A DNA stretch of 64,000 bases from a bacterium (GTDB taxonomy: Bacteria; SAR324; XYD2-FULL-50-16). Shown here one piece after another: positions 35,459 through 43,157 of the stretch (positions are counted from its first letter, which is position 1; each line of letters starts with the position of its first letter). A model generated the notes under the pieces. That model saw only the letters and a list, made by a program, of their open reading frames with translations, was not told the DNA's origin and searched no databases. The DNA lies in contig JAHJRI010000076.1 in the NCBI GenBank assembly GCA_018830885.1, positions 53,268 to 117,267 of the forward strand, given 5' to 3'. The position numbers and the translations under genes were made by a program.

Positions 35459-36268
35459 ATGCCTGAAGAAACCGTCAATCTTGAATACCGCGGCAATATT
35501 GCCATTGTCACCATCAACCGACCAGCAAAACGAAATGCCTTCAATGCCGCGCTGTTTTCTCACCTGGAGGCGGTCACCCGGCGGTTGCAGGCCAACCTGC
35601 CGCGGGTTGTGATCCTGACCGGGGCAGGGGAGAAAGCCTTTTGTGCCGGTTTTGATGTCCACCCGGACAATCCCCTGTCTGTAGACCTTCTAAAATCAGC
35701 GGAAAACAACGATAAAGCAGCAGCACAAAAAGTCGTGGGCCGTGTCCGGGAGGTGGTGGACGGCTTGATGGCACTGCCGGTACCCATCATTGCTGCCCTG
35801 AACGGGCAGGCGTATGGAGGTGGCGCTGAAACGGCCGTTCGCTGCGATTTGAGGGTCATGGATCCCGCTGCCGTGATCTGTTTTTCCGAAACCCGGCTGG
35901 GGCTGATGCCCGACTTTGGCGGTGGACCGGGCCTTGTTCGACTCGTGGGCCCCTCCATTGCTGCCGATCTGATCCTGACAGCCCGACCGGTATCGGCCGA
36001 TGAGGCACTGGCTTTGAAAATCGTCAAAAGGATCAGCGCCCCGGGGCAGGCATTGGCTGAAGCCATGGCCCTGGGGGAAACCATCGCCGCAAACGGACCC
36101 AGGGCAGTCCAGGCCGCGCTGGCAGTGATCCGCCGCAGTCCGGACCTGCCAATGAAAGATGCATTGGCACTCGAATTTGAAAAAGCAGTCTCCCTGATTG
36201 CTTCCGGCGAATTTATGCATGGTGTGAGCGCTTTTTTTGAAAAAAAGACCCCTGTTTTTCCCGACTAG
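35459..36268 (+). CDS. Enoyl-CoA hydratase/isomerase family protein
   Basis: 269 residues of the crotonase fold: RPAKRNAFNAALF at the N-terminus, KAFCAGFDVHP (first oxyanion-hole loop) and ALNGQAYGGGAETAVRCDLRVM (second loop, about residues 115-135), then ETRLGLMPDFGGGPGLVRLVG with Glu at the catalytic position used by hydratases. It acts on acyl-CoA thioesters, consistent with the upstream acyl-CoA synthetase. It lies 42 bp after the response regulator on the same strand, probably the end of that operon. Confidence 0.9.
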   Translation: MPEETVNLEYRGNIAIVTINRPAKRNAFNAALFSHLEAVTRRLQANLPRVVILTGAGEKAFCAGFDVHPDNPLSVDLLKSAENNDKAAAQKVVGRVREVVDGLMALPVPIIAALNGQAYGGGAETAVRCDLRVMDPAAVICFSETRLGLMPDFGGGPGLVRLVGPSIAADLILTARPVSADEALALKIVKRISAPGQALAEAMALGETIAANGPRAVQAALAVIRRSPDLPMKDALALEFEKAVSLIASGEFMHGVSAFFEKKTPVFPD

Positions 36269-36376
36269 GTCAAAAACACCGACATCACCCCCTCTCTGCC
36301 GGTTTTGATCACTGACCGGCATCTCCCTTTTGTCTCTTTTCCGTGGCGCTGGCGTTTCACAGGATATGATACAAGC

Positions 36377-36414
36377 TGTCTCACTATTGTCTCATTTGAG
36401 ACAGATATGAGACA
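36377..36414. promoter_or_regulatory. Four-site palindromic operator array (TGTCTCA)
   Basis: TGTCTCA occurs at 36377-36383 and 36388-36394, and its complement TGAGACA at 36397-36403 and 36408-36414. The pairs are spaced exactly 11 bp, one helical turn, and the whole is symmetric about 36395/36396. It lies about 175 bases before the lipoprotein gene. Cooperative binding of two dimers is the natural reading; a transcription-termination hairpin after the hydratase gene is the alternative. Confidence 0.55.
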
Positions 36415-36590
36415 GACATTCCCCGTTTTACTCCTGCGGCTGGAACCTGGTACTGTATAAGCCATTGAAATATTGTATATATTTTATATTTAATCTCTGG
36501 TGGTACAGCTTCTGCATAATATACTAATGAGAATGTACAGTTTTGCTGTGTTGCATTCAAACACCAACAAATCAAAAAAAGTGAGATGAG

Positions 36591-38024
36591 ATGAAAAAAC
36601 AAGTCGCTTACCTTCTGATTCTGGTTACGATGATCATCGGCGGTTATGGATGTGAATCGAAAAAGGATGAGAAGGTCGCCACTGCCACTACCGGAGAGAC
36701 AACCCCGGCGGCAAAAACAGCCAGTATCAACGTCAGGGTCAACATGGATTCCCAGTCGAGTGCGGCCCTGTATAATGCGCTGGGCACAGCGGATCAAATC
36801 AGTACCATTATCGTAGACGCAACGAACGACGCAGATGAGGCAGCCATTACCTCGGCAGCACTTGAAAACATCGACGGCATCTGGCAGGGGACCCTCAACG
36901 AGCTCCCCTATAATGTCAAGATCCGTTTTGTCGCCAAAGCGTATAATACACAGAATGTTGTCATCTTTTCGAGCACCATGACACAGACCCTCGTCGATGG
37001 GGCGGACAATGATCTGACCATCGCGCTGTCCTCTGTGGATGACGGCCTGGAACCGGTGAACCCGGTGATCGTTTCGGTAAGTATGCCCCAGAAGGTGTTG
37101 ATCGACTCAGATCCACAACGGATAACGGTTAAGATCAACCACAATGCCAGTGTTCAATATACCATTGGTGTCACAACCGGGAAAATAGCCGCCGCCTTTA
37201 ACGATGTACCGGTCAGCACCCTGTCCGGTGTCCATAACCCGGCCAGTGACCTGGAATTCTTTTACAAGGCGCCGTCTGCTCCGGGTGTGGCTGAGATGAC
37301 CATCACGGTCAAAGACCTGATCGCTTCCGATATTATTGGTGCGAGCTATTATATCAGCATCGTCAGCTATGATCCGGATACCTGGACCGATTCCGGTATT
37401 TCCGTGATCGTCGGACCTGCGATTACCGGTATGACTTTCTCACGCAGTGCAACGGGTCTGAAAGCAACCGTCGCCACGGATCCCGCAAGCGGTCTGACCT
37501 ATGAATGGACCGGGACGGGCGATTTTGCCAGCCTTAATGCCAGCGGAAATCCGATTTTCATTACCGGTTTCAATGACAGTCAGGCGGGTTCGATCAGCGT
37601 CAAGGCCACGGATGTCAATAACCTGAAGGCCTTTACCACCCGCACGGTGGTTGCCGGGGACTATCCCTATACGGTTCAGGAGTATATCGTGGATATGCCC
37701 GGGATATACATCTACGACGAAACGACTCAGCTGCTCTGGCAGGACAACACAAACAAGATCAGTCAGAAGTGGGCCTCCGCCGTCAGTTACTGCCAGAACC
37801 TGAACCTGGTCAACTATGCAGGCTGGCGTCTGCCGACCAAAAACGAACTGGTCAACATGTTCGACAGGAAGACCGATTTCAGCAATTTCTACACGGCCGA
37901 ATACTGGTCAGCAGACAAGGACCCGGACGACAGCAACAGTGCATTTACCGTCTCCTATGCCAATGGCGCAATCGCTGTTCAGAGTCTGACAAAGAAAAAT
38001 CTGGTCCGCTGCGTTAAAAACTAA
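36591..38024 (+). CDS. Lipoprotein with C-terminal DUF1566 (Lcl-type) domain
   Basis: 477 residues. A lipoprotein signal ends at C21 (IIGGYGC), followed by a Thr/Ala-rich linker, immunoglobulin-like or bacterial beta-sandwich repeats (about 45-350), and a C-terminal DUF1566 domain (about 355-475) with the signature LLWQDN, YAGWRLPTKNEL, YWSADKDPD and VRCVKN. DUF1566 occurs in surface adhesins and lectin-like proteins, including Legionella Lcl. It is probably anchored to the outer membrane and exposed. An AT-rich promoter region with an operator-like palindrome lies upstream. It converges with the GNAT gene 18 bp downstream. Confidence 0.85.
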   Translation: MKKQVAYLLILVTMIIGGYGCESKKDEKVATATTGETTPAAKTASINVRVNMDSQSSAALYNALGTADQISTIIVDATNDADEAAITSAALENIDGIWQGTLNELPYNVKIRFVAKAYNTQNVVIFSSTMTQTLVDGADNDLTIALSSVDDGLEPVNPVIVSVSMPQKVLIDSDPQRITVKINHNASVQYTIGVTTGKIAAAFNDVPVSTLSGVHNPASDLEFFYKAPSAPGVAEMTITVKDLIASDIIGASYYISIVSYDPDTWTDSGISVIVGPAITGMTFSRSATGLKATVATDPASGLTYEWTGTGDFASLNASGNPIFITGFNDSQAGSISVKATDVNNLKAFTTRTVVAGDYPYTVQEYIVDMPGIYIYDETTQLLWQDNTNKISQKWASAVSYCQNLNLVNYAGWRLPTKNELVNMFDRKTDFSNFYTAEYWSADKDPDDSNSAFTVSYANGAIAVQSLTKKNLVRCVKN

Positions 38025-38042
38025 ACCCGTTCATACCCGCTT

Positions 38043-38675
38043 CTAGAGGTCCCGGACCATCCGGAAGTGGGGCGGTATCTCACAGATCTTCTGCATGGCT
38101 GGAAACCGCGTTTCCAGCCTTTTTTCCAGCCCCATGGCTTCATAGAATCCCACCGCCGGATTACCCCCATAAACATCCAGCTGAACCGATTTATAGCCCG
38201 CATCAGCAGCCCTTGCAAACACATTCTCAAGGAGTCTTCGGCCGACCCCCAGCCCCTGCCGGTCCTTGCGGACAGACAGGAGATGGATGTAGTAGGCGCT
38301 TTTGGGAATGAAGTGGATGATATAGTTCAAATGGCGGGAACAGGCTTTCATATGATCGATGAGCTCCGGGCTGAAAACGCCCGCTGTTTTTTCTCCGGAG
38401 CGGCTTTTCAGAAAATCGTGTCGATCACCGCCGTATCCCTGCTCAAACCCGAGCAACTCACCGTTTTCCAGGGCGACCGTGGCACAATCATGGGAGTATG
38501 AGCATTCGGCCGCCTGCCAGAGGGGTGTGATCCAGCGGCTGAAAAGCGCCCGGTCTCCCCTGACCAGACAGCCAAACACTTTGGGATCAGTCTCAAAAAC
38601 CAGATCGGAAATCCACTCATCATACCTGCCTGTTTCTGCAGGTACCAGCCGGATTGATTCAGAAATTCGATTCAT
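38043..38675 (-). CDS. GNAT-family N-acetyltransferase
   Basis: 210 residues. The acetyl-CoA-binding motif LLSVRKDRQGLGVGRRLLENVF (Q/RxxGxG/A loop) and SVQLDVYGGNPAVGFYEAMGLEKR are clear GNAT signatures in the C-terminal half. The acceptor (amine or protein) is unknown. ATG 38675 has AGGA at acceptable spacing; an extension to 38750 lacks support. Upstream, 38676-39302 shows no recognisable gene. Confidence 0.85.
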   Translation of the reverse strand: MNRISESIRLVPAETGRYDEWISDLVFETDPKVFGCLVRGDRALFSRWITPLWQAAECSYSHDCATVALENGELLGFEQGYGGDRHDFLKSRSGEKTAGVFSPELIDHMKACSRHLNYIIHFIPKSAYYIHLLSVRKDRQGLGVGRRLLENVFARAADAGYKSVQLDVYGGNPAVGFYEAMGLEKRLETRFPAMQKICEIPPHFRMVRDL

Positions 38676-39302
38676 ATGGTCCTGATGATTTATTTGTTTT
38701 TGGTGTGTGAAGTCATTGCCTGCTGCATGTGGTCCACATGTGATCAGCAAATTGTCTGCCGGTCATTTCGGGTCTTCCAACGCATATCATTTCGCCGGCG
38801 GCGACAAACCTGCTGGACATGGGTCTTGTTACATCGAATCGCGATGTTTACTGCGAGAACACAGATTTCACTGGAATCAGGCTACCCGGATGTCAACGGT
38901 CTTTGTATGCGATGCCGGACACAATTCAAGAGCCAGGGCTGAGACAGAATCAGCGGGATTGATCATGGCATCGGGAACAGGACTGAAATCCTCCTGAATA
39001 GTGATACCCATTTCAAAAAACCCGGTTTTCGGTAACTTATCAGACACCAATGGGAATTGGCAACGTCACCGCACCTTGAATGGTACTGATGAATCATTGC
39101 TTTGTGAGGTCCGGGATGTGTCCGACACACTCAGTCTCGAGCGCCACTGCAACCTGGCCGAAGAACGAACGGGCGGTTCAGCCGGGATGAATCATGGCAA
39201 GGACAGCCGAATTTACCTTACTTTTAAAAACGGATACCCGACTCTGGAAAAGGCTGATATGATTATTTCAGGCTCAGCCAGTGATAAACGGCTTACAGTT
39301 TT
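38676..39302. other. Gene-less or decayed stretch
   Basis: About 630 bp before the kinase remnant. Short open frames exist (for example 39001-39306 on the plus strand, about 100 codons) but show no recognisable motif or ribosome site. It may contain the lost 5' part of the kinase remnant that becomes recognisable at 39303. Confidence 0.4.
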
Positions 39303-39727
39303 TTAAAATATATCTTTCCAGAAGGGAAAGGGAGGGATATTGTTCTGTATCTCAAATCGGCTCATGAAAACAGGGTTTTACAGCCCATTTCCAATAACGG
39401 GATAACGGGATCGGCATGCCTGAGGAACTGGACTGGTGCAAAACAGATTCGTAACTATTCACCTGCGTACGCCCCAAAGGGTTTGTGTTTAAAGAAACGC
39501 ATGAATCCTCCTGGAGCTCCTGGAAACCATCCCTGGCTTCCAGGGTTCTTGAAACACAAACCCTTCGGGGCTGAGCGGAAATTGAACTGAATAGATACAC
39601 AGATTCATTGGGGTTTAAGCTGGTCCGGAGTCTGGTTGAAGAACAACTGGGCAGAACAGTTGACATGGAAAGCAATCGCGGAACAAAATTCACCATCAAA
39701 TTCAGAACCGATTTCAGCGGATCTTAA
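39303..39727 (+). pseudogene. 3' remnant of a sensor histidine kinase, split by hairpin element D
   Basis: Translation from 39303 gives LKYIFPEGKGRDIVLYLK then PISNNGIGMPEELDW, the N- and G1-box region of a HisKA_2-type ATPase domain. An 8-bp tandem duplication (AACGGGAT twice, about 39397-39412) breaks the frame. The hairpin element 39451-39598 then interrupts it, and the end continues as TDSLGFKLVRSLVEEQ and RGTKFTIKF to TAA at 39727. ACAGATTC is duplicated on both sides of the element. The 5' part is missing or unrecognisable, so this is a dead gene. Confidence 0.8.
39451..39598. mobile_element. Hairpin repeat element, copy D, with 8-bp target duplication
   Basis: The element is bounded by direct repeats ACAGATTC (39443-39450 and 39599-39606). 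Its ends, GTAACTATTCA and the complement of GTATCTATTCA, are inverted repeats. Arms GCCCCAAAGGGTTTGTG pair with CACAAACCCTTCGGGGC around the family core. The interrupted kinase frame and the duplication show that the whole unit moved as one. Confidence 0.8.
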
Positions 39728-39729
39728 AC

Positions 39730-41541
39730 GTGGAAAATAAACGGGCGCATCGTCGATCACTTCTCTATTTTTCTCTGGTTTCTCTCCTCACTGCGGCACT
39801 TCTGTATCATTTTGCCAGGATAAACTACCTTTTATTTCATATTATTGCAGAAATATTCAGTATTGTTATCGCATGTGCCGTATTCATGATTTCATGGAAT
39901 GCCAGAAAGCAGATTGAAAATACATTCCTGGTTTACCTGGGCATCGCGTATCTTTTTATTGGTATTATTGATCTTTTTCATACACTGTCCTACGTGGGCA
40001 TGAATATTTTGGCTATATCCGAGTTTCCCAAAAGGCTAACTACCAAGAGATTCAGCAGATCTGGGACATAGCCGATGATTTGTGTTAATCAAAAAACAGA
40101 TGAAATCCGATGTGTATTATCGGATCCAAAGAGCATAAAGTGAGCGCTCCACCATAGATACAGAAACTGTATCCCCAAACCCCTGGTCTTATGCGAAAGC
40201 TCGTGCCTCGCTGCCGCACAAGACGAGCTTACTTGGGGAATGTCTATATCCATGGTCGTTCGTTCATTTATATCTTCGGAAATCCCGTTACAAAAGCATT
40301 TGGGAAACTCGGATACACCCAATATTTTCACCGACTATGACTATTATGCCAATCAGCTTTGGATTGGCGCCCGTTATCTGGAAAGTCTGAGCTTACTGGT
40401 TTTTTTTATCTTTTCCGGTTCAAGAACCAGGTTTTCATTTGGTTCGGTCTTTGTTTTTTATGCATTCGCCACCACAGGCATTCTGCTTTCAGTCTTTTAC
40501 TGGAAGATCTTCCCGATCTGTTTTATTGAGGGACAGGGATTGACGCCATTCAAAAAAACAAGTGAGTACATCATTTCAGGTATCCTGATGCTGACTCTTT
40601 TTGTTCTGTACTACAGACGAGATCAATTTGACAGTTACATCCGCAAGCTCCTGACATGGTCACTTTTATTGACCATGATGAGTGAACTGGCGTTTACGTT
40701 CTATATCAGCAATTATGGTTTTTCCAATCTCGTCGGGCATTACCTCAAAATCGCCTCTTTTTACCTCATATACAAAGCGATCATCGAAACAGGGTTAAAA
40801 AGGCCGTTCAGTCTTCTATTCCAAGGCTTGAAAAAAACGGAAGCAGATCTCAGGATCACCAATGCGAATCTGATCCAGGAAGTTGCAGTACGAAAACAGG
40901 CAGAAGAACAAATGAATATCACACTCAGGGAGAAAGAGACCCTGATCAAGGAAATCCATCACCGTATCAAGAACAACATGGCAGTTGTCTCCAGCCTGCT
41001 GGCACTTCAGGAGGACCGGGTGACGGATTTTAAGACAAAGGAGATTTTGAAAGACAGTCAAAACCGATTACATACGATGTCCATGATCCACGAAACCCTT
41101 TATCGATCCGACAATCCAGCATCCATTGATTTGCAGTCTTTTCTACCGATGCTTGTGGAATCCGTCTTTCAAAGCTATACAATCAGCCAGAATGTGAATT
41201 TGAGCAGTGACATCGAGAAGATCAGGGTCGGTGCGAAGGAGGCAACATTAATCGGTCTGGTGGTCAATGAACTTATTACCAATGCCATCAAATTTGCTTT
41301 CCCCCATAACCGGAAAGGAATGATCGCCCTTAAACTGGAATCGAATACCAATCATGAAGTCGTCATGACCATTTCCGACGATGGTATCGGATTGCACGAC
41401 GAATCAACCAGGCACAGCAAAGATGGTCTTGGGTTAAAACTGGTTACCAGTATGGTTGAAAACCAGCTGGATGGTTCGATTAAAAGAGAAGATACTGTTG
41501 GGACAAAATACATTGTTCAATTTAAAATTGACGAGATATGA
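39730..41541 (+). pseudogene. MASE3 sensor histidine kinase interrupted by a 310-bp element
   Basis: The N-terminal part (GTG 39730 to about 40010) encodes membrane helices and LGIAYLFIGIIDLFHTLSYVGMNI of a MASE3 sensor. The frame resumes at 40321 with FTDYDYYANQLWIGARYLES, more membrane helices, a coiled linker, a HisKA_2 phosphoacceptor region (EIHHRIKNNMAVVSSLLALQ) and HATPase motifs (NELITNAIKFAF, SDDGIGL, DGLGLKLV). Removing 40011-40320 plus one copy of AATATTTT restores one frame of 497 residues. The inserted element stops translation at 40071. A fragment starting inside the element (ATG 40240) keeps the kinase domain in frame and might still be made without the first helices. Confidence 0.88.
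40011..40320. mobile_element. 310-bp MITE with 22-bp inverted repeats and 8-bp target duplication
   Basis: Ends GGCTATATCCGAGTTTCCCA and GGGTGTATCCGAGTTTCCCA (read inward; both continue AA) differ at two of 22 positions. AATATTTT is duplicated at 40003-40010 and 40321-40328, and its removal repairs the kinase frame exactly. No transposase is encoded, so it must depend on one elsewhere. It is unrelated in sequence to the hairpin family. Confidence 0.9.
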
Positions 41542-41789
41542 ACAGGACAAAAGCAGCTATCCTCATCGTCGAGGATGAAACCATCATCGGCCTGGGAATT
41601 GAAGCCAAACTGCAAGGGCTGGGGTACCAGGTAACCGCCATTGTCAATACCGGAAGGAAGGCCATCGAGAAAGCAGAAACTGACCGTCCGGACCTGATCC
41701 TGACGGGTGTTCTCATACAAACCATCATGCTCTGTTGGGCACAACGAAACATGAGAATGATATCGCTCCATTTCGCCAAGATCATCTAG
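41538..41789 (+). pseudogene. Truncated response-regulator receiver
   Basis: 83 codons overlapping the kinase stop (ATGA). The first 54 residues form a normal receiver start (ILIVEDETIIGLGIEAKLQ, then DRPDLIL), but the expected phosphoacceptor strand MDI is replaced by TGVLIQTIMLCW and the domain ends abruptly. It was presumably the partner of the interrupted MASE3 kinase and has lost the phosphorylation site and the rest of the fold. Confidence 0.7.
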
Positions 41790-41876
41790 AAACGCGTCTA
41801 ATCAACTGAAACGGCTTCACACCAGTCGCTTCCGTGTTGCTATGCTCATACAGATTGAACGAGTGTAAGCAACAAT

Positions 41877-43145
41877 TCAACTATGGGCTTCTCCGGCAGG
41901 GATCGTGGTTGATTTCAAGGTTCCCAGTTTGTGGGATAACCGGTTGGCCGTTTCTGTAAAGATGTGTTTTTTGGACATATCATGGCTGATCACGGTGTCC
42001 ATGGCATCAATGGCCAGGTTGACGATTTCCTGATGGTCCGTATCATTGTAGAGTCCATGACTCAACTCCGCCATAAAGGCCAGGTTAAAGTAGGCATCCG
42101 TTTCATAGGGTTGACAAAGGGACTGGCCTTCCAGTTTGGTGACGGCAAAGGCGTTTTCCCTTAAAATGGTCTTGCCAATCCTGGACATGACCTCTTTCTC
42201 CCCTTCTGCAGCCGCCAGTTTGAATTTAACGAAATTACGGGTGGAATTGATGGCTATTTTTCGAAGCAAAAAGGATTTGTGGCTTTCTGGCAACTGAGCG
42301 AGGATTTTATCAACGACAGGAAACAGGATCGGTATCCGGGCAAAGGCATTGGCGATGGCATGGGTGTAGGCTATTGTTTCACTGGCGGTCCCCAGTCTGT
42401 TTTTTTTTGTCAGGTCGCCGTTGACGATATGATGGGTGACCTCCAGAATCAGTTGAAAATCTATAATACTTGTATGTTGGGAGGATTTCATTCTTTTCTT
42501 GAGAATGTTGATAGTCTTCTGGATACTCTCTCTATCTGAAAGAAGTTGTTCCCCGATCTGGATCGCATTCAGGAATTCCCGTTTGAAGCCTTCCAGACTG
42601 GGTTCCTGCAGCATCTCTTCATAAATGCTGATCTGGAATCGTTTGTAGCGATCCAGATAGGAAAAATAGATTTTAAAGAACATCTCTATGTTGGCAAGAC
42701 TGATCTGATTGCTCAGCAGTGCCGTGGCTGCTTCCTTGACCGCCATTTTATAGCCGGTCAGGGATGTATCCTTATTGCTGGAATTCAGCACCATACCGTA
42801 GGTGGCAGTCGCGGACAGCATCAGCAACAGGCCGTTGTCGGGATATTTTTTCCTTAGTTTGGTCAGCTTGACCCGGGTGTTGCCGGGAGCCTGAGCCACT
42901 GCTGTTCGCAACTCCTTGACCTCGTCTTCCTTCAGGGCGCGTCGCTTGAAAATCCCCAGAAATTTACGTTTCTTTTGCGCATCCTGATCCACCGCTTCTA
43001 GTTCCCAGAATGGGTTTTTGTGAGATGAAGGGATGGCCATGGCCTCCTTGACGTTATTTTTCAGTTCCAGGTCAATCGGAACTGAACCGTCGGGTCGACT
43101 GCCGGTATCTGACTGTTCAGGGTTGTTTTTCATCCTTTTTTCCAT
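41877..43145 (-). CDS. Uncharacterised helical protein, last gene of the signalling block
   Basis: 422 residues, not recognised. A polar N-terminus (about 1-60) precedes a mostly alpha-helical body (KRRALKEDEVKELRTAVAQAP, then many amphipathic helices resembling tetratricopeptide-like packing: KYPDNGLLLMLSATATYG). No signal peptide, membrane helix or catalytic motif. It follows the 844-residue protein by 12 bp, so both are likely made together. It could be a structural or output component of the pathway encoded upstream; there is no direct evidence. Confidence 0.75.
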   Translation of the reverse strand: MEKRMKNNPEQSDTGSRPDGSVPIDLELKNNVKEAMAIPSSHKNPFWELEAVDQDAQKKRKFLGIFKRRALKEDEVKELRTAVAQAPGNTRVKLTKLRKKYPDNGLLLMLSATATYGMVLNSSNKDTSLTGYKMAVKEAATALLSNQISLANIEMFFKIYFSYLDRYKRFQISIYEEMLQEPSLEGFKREFLNAIQIGEQLLSDRESIQKTINILKKRMKSSQHTSIIDFQLILEVTHHIVNGDLTKKNRLGTASETIAYTHAIANAFARIPILFPVVDKILAQLPESHKSFLLRKIAINSTRNFVKFKLAAAEGEKEVMSRIGKTILRENAFAVTKLEGQSLCQPYETDAYFNLAFMAELSHGLYNDTDHQEIVNLAIDAMDTVISHDMSKKHIFTETANRLSHKLGTLKSTTIPAGEAHS

Positions 43146-43157
43146 GCCACACCGATC

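Noticed and set aside
39001-39306. About 100-codon open frame before the kinase remnant
   Set aside because: No recognisable motif, no ribosome site, and located in decayed DNA.
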